From Bacteroidales bacterium (GTDB lineage: Bacteria > Bacteroidota > Bacteroidia > Bacteroidales > Dysgonomonadaceae): DNA of 11,937 nucleotides. The notes beneath the pieces are model-generated. The model had not been told where the DNA came from and searched no databases. It worked only from the letters and a program-made list of their open reading frames with translations. The DNA lies in NCBI GenBank assembly GCA_012798745.1, contig JAAZMQ010000021.1, positions 1 through 11,937 on the forward strand. Reading direction: 5' to 3'. Position 1 is the stretch's first letter. Each line of letters begins with the position of its first letter. Below are positions 1-6,705 of this stretch, piece after piece. The translations under genes and the position numbers were made by a program.

Positions 1-46
1 ATTCTGTGATAAGCTTTTCGTTAAGCTCAATAATATTATAAGCCAT
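1..46 (-). CDS. rho: Start of a Rho-like transcription termination factor (partial)
   Basis: Only the first 15 codons are inside the window, reading MAYNIIELNEKLITE from an ATG at 46 on the minus strand; the rest lies beyond base 1. The pattern 'YNIIELNxKL' followed by an acidic residue resembles the N-terminus I know from Bacteroidota Rho proteins, where it opens the small Rho N-terminal helical domain. Rho is an RNA-binding hexameric helicase that ends transcription. The call rests on this short stretch and is therefore tentative. A long upstream leader fits, because rho in Escherichia coli also has a long autoregulated leader. It could instead be an unrelated protein with a similar start. 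Confidence 0.45.
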   Translation of the reverse strand, partial: MAYNIIELNEKLITE

Positions 47-117
47 CTAAATTGTATTGATTTTTTAGGGTTTAATAAATTAAAAAATAATGTGTATTTG
101 TTTTATTTTGGTAATGC

Positions 118-150
118 GTTGTTTTTTCGAGTGGAACTCAATTTAACAAC
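118..150 (-). promoter_or_regulatory. Nested hairpin in the leader of the Rho-like gene
   Basis: GTTGTT (118-123) is the exact complement of AACAAC (145-150). Inside it GAGT (129-132) pairs with ACTC (136-139) around a 3-nt loop. In minus-strand RNA this gives a two-level stem about 70 nt before the start codon at 46. No T-run follows, so it is not a standard intrinsic terminator. The 5' arm coincides with the last codons and stop of the possible small ORF at 143-250. A regulatory role is inference. Confidence 0.3.
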
Positions 151-250
151 ATAAAATCGATGTAATAATAAAATATAAATTAATATAAACTTGAATTAAA
201 ATATGGAATTTAATTGATTTTAATGAAAAACATAAGAAGGATGTTTTCAT
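143..250 (-). CDS. Possible 35-residue upstream ORF in the Rho-like leader
   Basis: An ATG at 250 opens a 35-codon frame ending in TAA at 145-143. The peptide starts MKTSFLCFSLKS, is rich in Ile, Leu, Phe and Tyr, and ends in two cysteines. AAGGAAAG lies just upstream of the ATG and resembles a ribosome binding site, which is uncommon in this window. The frame sits wholly between the putative -7 box at 273-280 and the Rho-like start at 46. Its start lies in the hairpin at 223-250 and its stop in the 5' arm of the hairpin at 118-150. I recognise no family. In such AT-rich DNA a chance ORF is a serious alternative. Confidence 0.22.
   Translation of the reverse strand: MKTSFLCFSLKSIKFHILIQVYINLYFIITSILCC
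223..250 (-). promoter_or_regulatory. Stem-loop near the 5' end of the Rho-like leader
   Basis: ATGAAAAACAT (223-233) pairs with ATGTTTTCAT (241-250): ten base pairs with one bulged A and a 7-nt loop. In minus-strand RNA it would lie about 16 nt after the inferred transcription start and contain the start codon of the possible small ORF. No T-run follows on the minus strand, so I read it as leader structure rather than a terminator. Its function is unknown. Confidence 0.35.
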
Positions 251-272
251 TCTTTCCTTGAAGATTCTTCGA

Positions 273-280
273 CAAAGGTA
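273..280 (-). promoter_or_regulatory. -7 promoter box for the Rho-like gene
   Basis: CAAAGGTA on the plus strand reads TACCTTTG on the minus strand, an exact match to the Bacteroidota -7 consensus TAnnTTTG. I see no clear TTG -33 element 19-21 nt upstream. Transcription from here would start near 266 and give a leader of about 220 nt before the ATG at 46. Confidence 0.45.
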
Positions 281-342
281 ATATATTTTTTTTAATTCGC
301 GAGCGAATAACTTATTTTTTTGATGAAAATGTTGATAAAAGG

Positions 343-1413
343 TTATTCGTTGATTATTCTATTTCTTTGCATATTGAGTTTGACGGCTTGGTCTCTTCTT
401 CTTTTTATTTCATTTTTGTATAATTCAGCTCGTTTTCTGTCAAGAGAATTCGGTGAAAGAGATTCTTCGAATAGATACAATGACCACGTTATCCACTCAA
501 ATGCTTTGTCCATTTCTCCCAACATTTCGTATGCAAGTGCAATATTGCTGGCAGCTTTGGCTTTCTTCAGCTTATTTTTTTCGGTGTTGTAAAACGTTTG
601 CCATTTCAGGATAGCTTTAGTCCAGTCGGCCGATTTCGCATAAGCTTCACCATCACGCATCAACTTATTGTTGAGGGTATAGTACCAACGATTCTGTATT
701 TCCCAGTGAGGCACAAAAACGTTTACCATTTTTTCTGCAGCATAGACAGCTAGTTGTTTCATTCCTTCTTCCGGAGTAGGTATAATTAAATTGGCATAAG
801 CCATGTTATCGCGTATGTCAAAACCTTCCCAACGCAAACTATCGGTAAAATGTATTGCAGGAATTTTTCCTTCTAATGTAGGCATATAAACTCGTAGTAT
901 AGAATGGATTTTACCTGTCATTGTGGCAAAGATATACCCTTCTTGCATAAATAAGTCACTCCACTCGGTTTGCAGCATTAATTTATCGAGAGAAACAATG
1001 GCATCGGTTTCGGTTACTTTTCGTAATTCATTCATTTTTTCGGGCATGATGGGTTTTTCTTCCCAAAAGTTGGTATCTGCACGCAACGGTTTATTGTAAA
1101 GAATTACGGTATCGAAATAGTGTTCCTCCGATAAAAATTGAGTTAAAGCTTCGGTATAGTAGACAGATATGCTGTCGGCACTTACTTTTATCGGTTCAAA
1201 TTCTTTTTTTCCTAAGGGTTTTTTCCTATGCCCCACTTCGTCGGGTTGTTGTACTACATTATCCACAATTAAAAGCGAACGTATATTTTCCGGTAATGTG
1301 AGCTGAGCAGGTTCTTGTGTTTCTACCGTCATATATTGAATTCCTGCACAACTGCTCATGAAAAGAATAAGCGGGAAAATATAGTGAAGAGAAATAAACC
1401 GTTTTTTATTCAT
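343..1413 (-). CDS. Lipoprotein of a DUF6340-like family with C-terminal TPR-like helices
   Basis: A 356-residue protein with a lipoprotein signal: basic start MNKKR, a hydrophobic stretch at residues 9-19, then a lipobox FMSSC with the lipidated cysteine at 22. It is therefore probably anchored in the outer or inner membrane, facing the periplasm or surface. The middle (about 45-240) is a mixed alpha/beta region including 'RSLLIVDN' and 'ETDAIVSLDKL', reminiscent of the uncharacterised Bacteroidota family DUF6340. Residues about 252-320 look like two TPR-like helical hairpins ('RDGEAYAKSADWTKAILKW', 'ASNIALAYEMLGEMDKAFEW'), and the tail is strongly basic. No catalytic motif is visible. It appears monocistronic, with its own -7 box at 1451-1458. 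The family name is from memory and moderately sure; the function is unknown. Confidence 0.85.
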   Translation of the reverse strand: MNKKRFISLHYIFPLILFMSSCAGIQYMTVETQEPAQLTLPENIRSLLIVDNVVQQPDEVGHRKKPLGKKEFEPIKVSADSISVYYTEALTQFLSEEHYFDTVILYNKPLRADTNFWEEKPIMPEKMNELRKVTETDAIVSLDKLMLQTEWSDLFMQEGYIFATMTGKIHSILRVYMPTLEGKIPAIHFTDSLRWEGFDIRDNMAYANLIIPTPEEGMKQLAVYAAEKMVNVFVPHWEIQNRWYYTLNNKLMRDGEAYAKSADWTKAILKWQTFYNTEKNKLKKAKAASNIALAYEMLGEMDKAFEWITWSLYLFEESLSPNSLDRKRAELYKNEIKRRRDQAVKLNMQRNRIINE

Positions 1414-1450
1414 TAAGCGTTTTGTTTTATGTTGGATTTTTTGTTTGTTT

Positions 1451-1458
1451 CAAAAGTA
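1451..1458 (-). promoter_or_regulatory. -7 promoter box for the DUF6340-like lipoprotein
   Basis: CAAAAGTA on the plus strand is TACTTTTG on the minus strand, matching TAnnTTTG. It lies 37 bp upstream of the start codon at 1413, giving a leader of roughly 30 nt. No clear TTG -33 element is visible at the usual spacing. Confidence 0.5.
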
Positions 1459-1673
1459 AAAAAAAATATTGTATCATTGATTAGATAGTGTTATTTTTCT
1501 CAATACAAAAATAGATACTATTTCGGAATTGCTTTTAAAAAACATAAAAAATCATTTCATTACCATTGATCATTTATTTTTAATAATGTTTAATTGTAAA
1601 AGAAATGTTTTAGAATCGAATTCGGGTATTGGTAATGAAAAGCCATTCTTTAGCAACTTCTAATAAAAAAATG

Positions 1674-1704
1674 TTGGCCAACCTGAATTCTTTCTTTATC
1701 TTTG
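1674..1704 (+). promoter_or_regulatory. Promoter of the etfB-etfA-acyl-CoA dehydrogenase operon
   Basis: TTG at 1674-1676 and TATCTTTG at 1697-1704 are separated by 20 bp, a full match to the Bacteroidota promoter (TTG, 19-21 bp, TAnnTTTG). Transcription would start near 1708-1711, about 30 nt before the ATG at 1740. This lies downstream of the ATG at 1629, so the longer etfB frame would not be translated in full from this promoter. Confidence 0.65.
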
Positions 1705-1739
1705 TCGCTCCCAAAATACTTAAAAATACATTCGAAAAA

Positions 1740-2612
1740 ATGACTTTTAATATTATTGTATTGGCTAAGCAGGTTCCCGATACGAGAAATGTGGGAAAAG
1801 ATGCAATGAAAGCCGATGGAACAGTGAACAGAGCTGCTTTGCCCGCTATTTTTAATCCGGAGGATCTGAATGCTTTGGAACAAGCATTAGGAATAAAAGA
1901 TCAGTTTCCGGGTTCGAAAATTACGGTACTGACAATGGGTCCTGTGCGAGCAGCCGAAATTTTGCGTGAAGGATTGTTTCGTGGTTCCGATGATGGTGTT
2001 CTGCTTACAGACAGGGCATTTGCCGGCTCCGATACGTTGGCTACTTCATATGCTCTTTCTATGGCAATTCGAAAAATTGGAAATTTTGATCTTATCCTAG
2101 CCGGGCGTCAGGCTATCGATGGTGATACAGCACAAGTGGGGCCTCAGGTTGCTGAAAAAATGGGAATTTCTCAGGTTACTTATGTTGAAGAGATTCAGAA
2201 AATCGATTCGAAGAAGATTAGAGTAAAGCGTCGCTTGGATAATGGGGTTGAAATAGTGGAATCGCCGTTGCCTGTGTTGATAACGGTAAACAATTCTGCA
2301 CGACCTTGTAGACCACGTAATGCCAAGTTGCTGCAGAAATACAAGCATGCCAAAACCATTACGGAACGACAAGCAGAAAATATTGATTACATTGGCCTTT
2401 ATAGCAGTCGCCCTTATCTTAATCTTACCGAGTGGAGTGCAGCAGATGTAAATTCCGATCCAAAGTTGTGTGGATTAGCGGGTTCACCAACGAAAGTTAA
2501 GAAAATAGAAAATGTTGTTTTTCAAGCAAAAGAAAGCAAGCGCTTAACTGATAGCGATGAAGAGATTGACGAACTGATGAAAGAATTAATAAGAAATCAC
2601 ACAATAGGTTAA
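1740..2612 (+). CDS. etfB: Electron transfer flavoprotein beta subunit
   Basis: EtfB pairs with EtfA to form a soluble flavoprotein that shuttles electrons between acyl-CoA dehydrogenases and other redox partners. From the ATG at 1740 the protein has 290 residues and begins MTFNIIVLAKQVPDT, the expected family start. Landmarks are 'NPEDLNALEQAL' at 39-50, the nucleotide-binding loop GRQAIDGDTAQVG at 122-134, and 'LDNGVEIVESPLPVL' at 166-180. The frame is open back to an ATG at 1629, but those 37 extra residues resemble nothing in the family and the promoter at 1674-1704 lies within them. An A-rich stretch precedes the chosen ATG. The GRQAIDGDTAQVG loop resembles EtfB of anaerobes, some of which bifurcate electrons, more than the mitochondrial form. 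First gene of the operon, 15 bp before etfA. Confidence 0.95.
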   Translation: MTFNIIVLAKQVPDTRNVGKDAMKADGTVNRAALPAIFNPEDLNALEQALGIKDQFPGSKITVLTMGPVRAAEILREGLFRGSDDGVLLTDRAFAGSDTLATSYALSMAIRKIGNFDLILAGRQAIDGDTAQVGPQVAEKMGISQVTYVEEIQKIDSKKIRVKRRLDNGVEIVESPLPVLITVNNSARPCRPRNAKLLQKYKHAKTITERQAENIDYIGLYSSRPYLNLTEWSAADVNSDPKLCGLAGSPTKVKKIENVVFQAKESKRLTDSDEEIDELMKELIRNHTIG

Positions 2613-2627
2613 ATAAACACTACAAAA

Positions 2628-3647
2628 ATGGACAATATATTTGTATATTTGGAAATAGAAGATGGCGTGGTTGCTGATGTAAGCCTTGAATTGTTAACCA
2701 AGGGACGTTCACTTGCCAATCAGCTTGGATGCAAACTCGAAGCTGTGGCGGTTGGCGATCATTTGGGAACAGTAGAAAAGCAGGTTTTTCCATATGGTGT
2801 AGATGTTTTGCATATTTTTAGCGATAAGCGCTTATCTCCTTATACGACGTTGCCTCATGCTTCTATTCTTGTAAAACTTTTTCAAGAAGAAAAACCACAG
2901 ATCGCTCTATTAGGTGCAACTGTTGTCGGACGCGATTTAGCCCCGCGTGTGTCTTCCGCTTTGAGGAGCGGACTTACAGCAGACTGTACTTCACTGGAAA
3001 TAGGAGATCATGTGGATGTGAAGACGAAAAAAGTTTATAAGAACCTATTGTATCAGATTCGTCCTGCTTTCGGCGGAAATATTGTGGCATGGATCATAAA
3101 TCCCGAACATCGCCCGCAGATGGCTACCGTACGTGAAGGAGTGATGAAAAAAGAAATTTATGATCCTCAATACAGAGGAGAAATAGTGGAACACAATGTC
3201 GATGAGTATGTTTCGGATAAAGATTTTGTGGTATCCATTATCGATCGGCATGTGGAGAAACCAAAAGTAAATATAAAAAATGCTTCTATTATTGTATCAG
3301 GAGGATACGGGGTAGGATCAAAAGAAAATTTTCAGTTGCTTTACGAATTGGCTGATCTTCTCGGGGGAGAAGTAGGGGCATCGCGTGCTGCTGTTGATGC
3401 AGGCTTTGCCGAACATGAGCGACAAATAGGGCAAACCGGCGTAACAGTTCGTCCCAAACTGTATATTGCATGTGGAATTTCGGGACAGATTCAGCACATT
3501 GCAGGAATGCAGGATAGTTCGATTATTATTTCAATCAACAGCGATCCTAATGCACCGATCCACAATATTGCTGATTATGTGATCGTTGGTGAAGTCGAGA
3601 ATGTGATTCCCAAAATGATTAAATATTACAAGAAAAATACAAAATAA
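2628..3647 (+). CDS. etfA: Electron transfer flavoprotein alpha subunit
   Basis: EtfA carries the FAD that exchanges electrons with partner dehydrogenases and forms a heterodimer with EtfB. The protein has 339 residues, a normal length. Residues 1-200 are the N-terminal Rossmann-like domain. The C-terminal FAD domain shows the family motifs in order: SGGYGVGS (224-231), SRAAVDAGF (252-260), QIGQTG (266-271), GISGQIQHIAGM (283-294) and SINSDPNAPIHNIADY (302-317). The first of these contains the glycine-rich turn, and the SR and QTG segments contact FAD in known structures. Small departures from common sequences are Val after QIGQTG, where Lys is usual, and NSDP for NKDP. It lies 15 bp after etfB and 27 bp before the dehydrogenase gene, so the three are surely co-transcribed. 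Confidence 0.95.
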   Translation: MDNIFVYLEIEDGVVADVSLELLTKGRSLANQLGCKLEAVAVGDHLGTVEKQVFPYGVDVLHIFSDKRLSPYTTLPHASILVKLFQEEKPQIALLGATVVGRDLAPRVSSALRSGLTADCTSLEIGDHVDVKTKKVYKNLLYQIRPAFGGNIVAWIINPEHRPQMATVREGVMKKEIYDPQYRGEIVEHNVDEYVSDKDFVVSIIDRHVEKPKVNIKNASIIVSGGYGVGSKENFQLLYELADLLGGEVGASRAAVDAGFAEHERQIGQTGVTVRPKLYIACGISGQIQHIAGMQDSSIIISINSDPNAPIHNIADYVIVGEVENVIPKMIKYYKKNTK

Positions 3648-3674
3648 CTTTTCTGAAGATAAAAACAGAGTACA

Positions 3675-5396
3675 ATGGCTAATTTTTTTACCGATACACC
3701 ACAATTTAAACATTATCTTCATCATCCTTTGATGAAGCGTATTGTTGAATTGAGAGAAAGAAATTATATTGACAAAGATACCTATGATTATGCTCCGCTT
3801 GATTTCGAAGATGCATTGGATAGTTACGAAAAAGTGCTCGAAGTAGTAGGTGAGATCTGTGGAGAAATTATCGAACCCAATGCCGAAGATGTAGATAAAA
3901 CCGGTCCTACGCTCTATGATGGCCGAGTACAATATGCTCCTCAAACGCAAGAAAATTTGGACGCGCTCGTTAAAGCAGAATTGATGGGCATGACATTTCC
4001 GCGTCGCTATGGCGGATTGAATTTTTCGATGGTTCCTTATATGATGTCAGCCGAGATTGTAAGCCGTGCCGATGCCAGTTTTCAGAATATCTGGATGTTG
4101 CAGGATTGCGGCGAAACCATTTACGAGTTTGCAAGTGAAGAGCAGAAAAACAAGTATTTGCCCCGTATTGTAAAAGGCGAAACCATGTCGATGGACCTTA
4201 CCGAACCCGATGCAGGATCGGATTTACAGGCTGTCATGTTGAAAGCAACCTATAACGAAGCAGAGAATCAATGGTATTTAAATGGTGTAAAACGATTTAT
4301 CACTAATGGCGATTCGCATATTCATTTGGTGCTGGCACGTTCGGAGGAAGGTACGAAGGACGCACGTGGGTTGTCGTTATTTGTTTACGACAAAAACAAT
4401 GGTGGAGTTACGGTACGCCGCATCGAAAATAAAATGGGTATCAAGGGTGCTCCCACATGCGAGTTGGTTTTTAAAAATGCCAAGGCCGAATTGGTGGGGT
4501 CACGTCGTTTGGGTCTGATTAAATATGTAATGTCGCTAATGAACGGCGCTCGACTGGGAATTATGGCGCAGTCGGTTGGTATTTCCGAAGCAGCTTATCT
4601 CGAAGCCTATAATTATGCCATTGAACGTCGTCAGTTCGGAAAAGCAATTATTGAGTTTCCTGCCGTATACGAAATGATTGCCAATATACGTGCCAAAACC
4701 GACGCTTCGCGTTCATTGTTATACGAAACGTGTCGTTTTGTGGATATGTATAAAACATTGGAAGATATTTCGAGAGAACGGAAATTGACTCCTGAGGAAC
4801 GAAACGAGTTGAAATATTATTCCCGTCTTGCCGATGCTTTTACCCCACTCGGCAAAGCTATGTCCAGCGAATTTGCCAATCAGAACACTTATGATGCTGT
4901 TCAGGTACATGGGGGATCGGGTTATATGAAGGATTATAAGTGCGAACGGTTGTATCGTGATGCTCGTATCACTAATATTTACGAAGGAACTACGCAATTA
5001 CAGGTTGTTGCAGCTATTCGTCATGTTGCCACCGGAACTTACCTGCAACGAATTAAAGAATATGAGGCTATGCCGGTTATTCCTGAATTGGAACCTTTAA
5101 AACGTTCACTTTCGAGAATGACGCAAATGTATGAAAAACTGGTTGGGATTGTTACATCGAAGAAAGACGAAGAATATTTCGATTTTCATGCTCGTCGTTT
5201 AGTAGAAAGTGCAGGACATGTTATTATGGGTTATCTTTTATTACAGGATGCCAATAAAAATCCTCAGTTATTTCGTCGTTCTGCTGAAGTGTATATTCAT
5301 TATGGACAAGTAGAGGTTATCAAAAATTACAATTTTGTCACTAAATCGCGTATTGAAGATATCGGATATTATAAACCTGTGATTTCTACCGAATAG
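3675..5396 (+). CDS. Acyl-CoA dehydrogenase, long form with C-terminal extension
   Basis: A 573-residue flavin enzyme that would oxidise an acyl-CoA, or reduce the matching enoyl-CoA, using the EtfAB encoded just upstream. It is longer than the roughly 380-residue classical enzymes. An extra N-terminal segment (1-50), an insert near 362-382 and a helical C-terminal domain (about 455-573) mark the ~570-600-residue subgroup. Motifs: YGGLNFS (112-118), MSMDLTEPDAGSD (171-183, FAD and substrate loop), RRQFGK (318-323), QVHGGSGY (410-417) and IYEGTTQLQ (435-443), where Glu437 sits at the position of the catalytic base of short- and medium-chain enzymes. Chain-length specificity cannot be told from this. 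It ends the operon, and a strong intrinsic terminator follows at 5421. Confidence 0.93.
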   Translation: MANFFTDTPQFKHYLHHPLMKRIVELRERNYIDKDTYDYAPLDFEDALDSYEKVLEVVGEICGEIIEPNAEDVDKTGPTLYDGRVQYAPQTQENLDALVKAELMGMTFPRRYGGLNFSMVPYMMSAEIVSRADASFQNIWMLQDCGETIYEFASEEQKNKYLPRIVKGETMSMDLTEPDAGSDLQAVMLKATYNEAENQWYLNGVKRFITNGDSHIHLVLARSEEGTKDARGLSLFVYDKNNGGVTVRRIENKMGIKGAPTCELVFKNAKAELVGSRRLGLIKYVMSLMNGARLGIMAQSVGISEAAYLEAYNYAIERRQFGKAIIEFPAVYEMIANIRAKTDASRSLLYETCRFVDMYKTLEDISRERKLTPEERNELKYYSRLADAFTPLGKAMSSEFANQNTYDAVQVHGGSGYMKDYKCERLYRDARITNIYEGTTQLQVVAAIRHVATGTYLQRIKEYEAMPVIPELEPLKRSLSRMTQMYEKLVGIVTSKKDEEYFDFHARRLVESAGHVIMGYLLLQDANKNPQLFRRSAEVYIHYGQVEVIKNYNFVTKSRIEDIGYYKPVISTE

Positions 5397-5420
5397 CAGA
5401 AAAATATATTATTTTGCATT

Positions 5421-5459
5421 CAGACGGTTCAGTTAAAAATGGATCGTCTGATTTTTTTT
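5421..5459 (+). terminator. Intrinsic terminator of the etf operon
   Basis: CAGACGGTTC (5421-5430) pairs with GGATCGTCTG (5441-5450) as a 10-bp stem with two G-T wobbles and a 10-nt loop, followed by eight Ts at 5452-5459. It lies 24 bp after the dehydrogenase stop. The last two Ts of the run are the first two bases of the stop triplet (5458-5460) of the convergent permease gene. On the minus strand only a weak, interrupted T-run follows the hairpin. Confidence 0.85.
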
Positions 5460-6705
5460 ATTCGAACTGAATGGATTTTGCCGGCGTGATTTTGGCAACC
5501 AGATACGAAGGTCCTATCATCATGAGTAAGGATACGATAAGTGTTCCCATGTTAAGCAGAATAAGATAAAATACATTCATGTCGATAGGAACAGCCGAAA
5601 GGTAATATACGGATGGGTTTAGTTTAATAATGTGAAATTTGTTTTGAATGAAACAAAGGAACAAACCAATGATATTTCCCCACAACATACCCTGTCCGAT
5701 GAGGAAAGCCGATAAATAGAGAAAAACTTTTCTAATACTGAAATCACTTGCCCCTATTGCTTTTAAAATACCAATCATATTGGTTCGCTCCAGAATGATG
5801 ATGAGTAAACCCGAAATCATGGTAAATCCCGATACGACGATCATTAAGATAATAATGACCCATACGTTCATATCAAGTAAACTCAGCCAATTAAATATCA
5901 TGGGATTAATGTCTTTTATGGATCGTGCATATAACGTGTTCCCGAGTCGGTCTTTATAGTGCGACATCTCGAAAAACAGATCTTGAGCAATCTGATCAAG
6001 CTTATTGAAATCTTTCACAAAAACCTCAATTCCGCTTACCATATCGTCGTCCCAACCATTTAATTTGGTGAGAACATCTTTTTTAGTAATTACATATAAT
6101 TTATCATAGTCTTCGAAATTGGTTTGATAAATACCTGTAATTTTGAATCGGCGAGCACGAACAGGATCTTGCACAAAATAAGTAGTAAAACTGTCCCCCA
6201 ATTTCAATCGAAGCTTATCGGCAATAGTTTTTGATATTATAGCAGGATTCACGGTTGAAGTGTCATTAGGAATAAATATCTCACCTTCGACGAGGTTCTT
6301 TTTGAAAAAATTACAATCGTAATCATCTCCGATTCCTTTAAGAACAATGCCTTGAAAATCGTCGTCAGTTTTTATGATTCCTGCTTTAGTGATAAATCCT
6401 TGAATATGCCGGATTTCGGGATAGCTTAGGAGTTGGTGAGCAAGGGTGTCAGAGAAAGAAATAGGATCATATTCATAGAAAGCATTGTTGTCAAACGCGG
6501 TGATTTGGATATGTGCTTCAAAGCCGACTACTTTTTCGCGGATTTCTTTTTTAAAACCGATAATAATACATACCGCAACAATCATCACTGTCAATCCCAA
6601 TGCTATACCTGCAATGGCAATTTTGATAGCGGGAGAAGAGACGCGTTTTTCGTTTTTTTTATCGCCTTTATAAATCCGTTTTGCTATAAACAGCTCTGTA
6701 TTCAT
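5458..6705 (-). CDS. FtsX/LolC/E-type ABC transporter permease
   Basis: A 415-residue inner-membrane protein with the layout of MacB/LolC/LolE permeases: a cytoplasmic start MNTELFIAKRI, one membrane helix (about 29-51), a large periplasmic domain (about 52-278), then three helices (about 280-305, 325-352, 378-402). The loop 'ERTNMIGILKAIGAS' (306-320), between helices 2 and 3, is the conserved cytoplasmic segment that meets the ATPase. In LolCDE such proteins pull lipoproteins from the inner membrane for transfer to the outer membrane. No ATP-binding partner is encoded in the window, so LolC/E-like lipoprotein release is only the likeliest role. The start is supported by family resemblance of its first residues. 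It overlaps the upstream aminotransferase frame by 38 bp in the +1 frame. Confidence 0.88.
   Translation of the reverse strand: MNTELFIAKRIYKGDKKNEKRVSSPAIKIAIAGIALGLTVMIVAVCIIIGFKKEIREKVVGFEAHIQITAFDNNAFYEYDPISFSDTLAHQLLSYPEIRHIQGFITKAGIIKTDDDFQGIVLKGIGDDYDCNFFKKNLVEGEIFIPNDTSTVNPAIISKTIADKLRLKLGDSFTTYFVQDPVRARRFKITGIYQTNFEDYDKLYVITKKDVLTKLNGWDDDMVSGIEVFVKDFNKLDQIAQDLFFEMSHYKDRLGNTLYARSIKDINPMIFNWLSLLDMNVWVIIILMIVVSGFTMISGLLIIILERTNMIGILKAIGASDFSIRKVFLYLSAFLIGQGMLWGNIIGLFLCFIQNKFHIIKLNPSVYYLSAVPIDMNVFYLILLNMGTLIVSLLMMIGPSYLVAKITPAKSIQFE

Larger units (their letters stand above)
1414..1739. other. Intergenic region with divergent promoters
   Basis: This AT-rich gap separates the minus-strand lipoprotein gene from the plus-strand etf operon. 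It holds a minus-strand -7 box at 1451-1458 and a complete plus-strand promoter at 1674-1704. The plus reading frame of etfB stays open back to an ATG at 1629, but I treat that part as non-coding. Between about 1460 and 1670 I see no convincing RNA gene, repeat or small gene. Confidence 0.6.

Noticed and set aside
292..310. Palindrome ATTCG-CGAG-CGAAT as a terminator for the lipoprotein gene
   Set aside because: On the minus strand the stem is followed by an A-run, not Ts. The stem is only 5 bp, and there is no plus-strand gene that needs it.
320..592. Plus-strand open frame of 90 codons with a hydrophobic start
   Set aside because: It is antisense to the 3' part of the lipoprotein gene, which has a clear signal peptide and family-like sequence. 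The hydrophobic stretch is the complement of that gene's charged C-terminus, and I see no promoter in front.
3531..3950. Minus-strand open frame of 139 codons spanning the etfA/dehydrogenase junction
   Set aside because: It lies opposite two well-supported genes and across their spacer, with no family resemblance.
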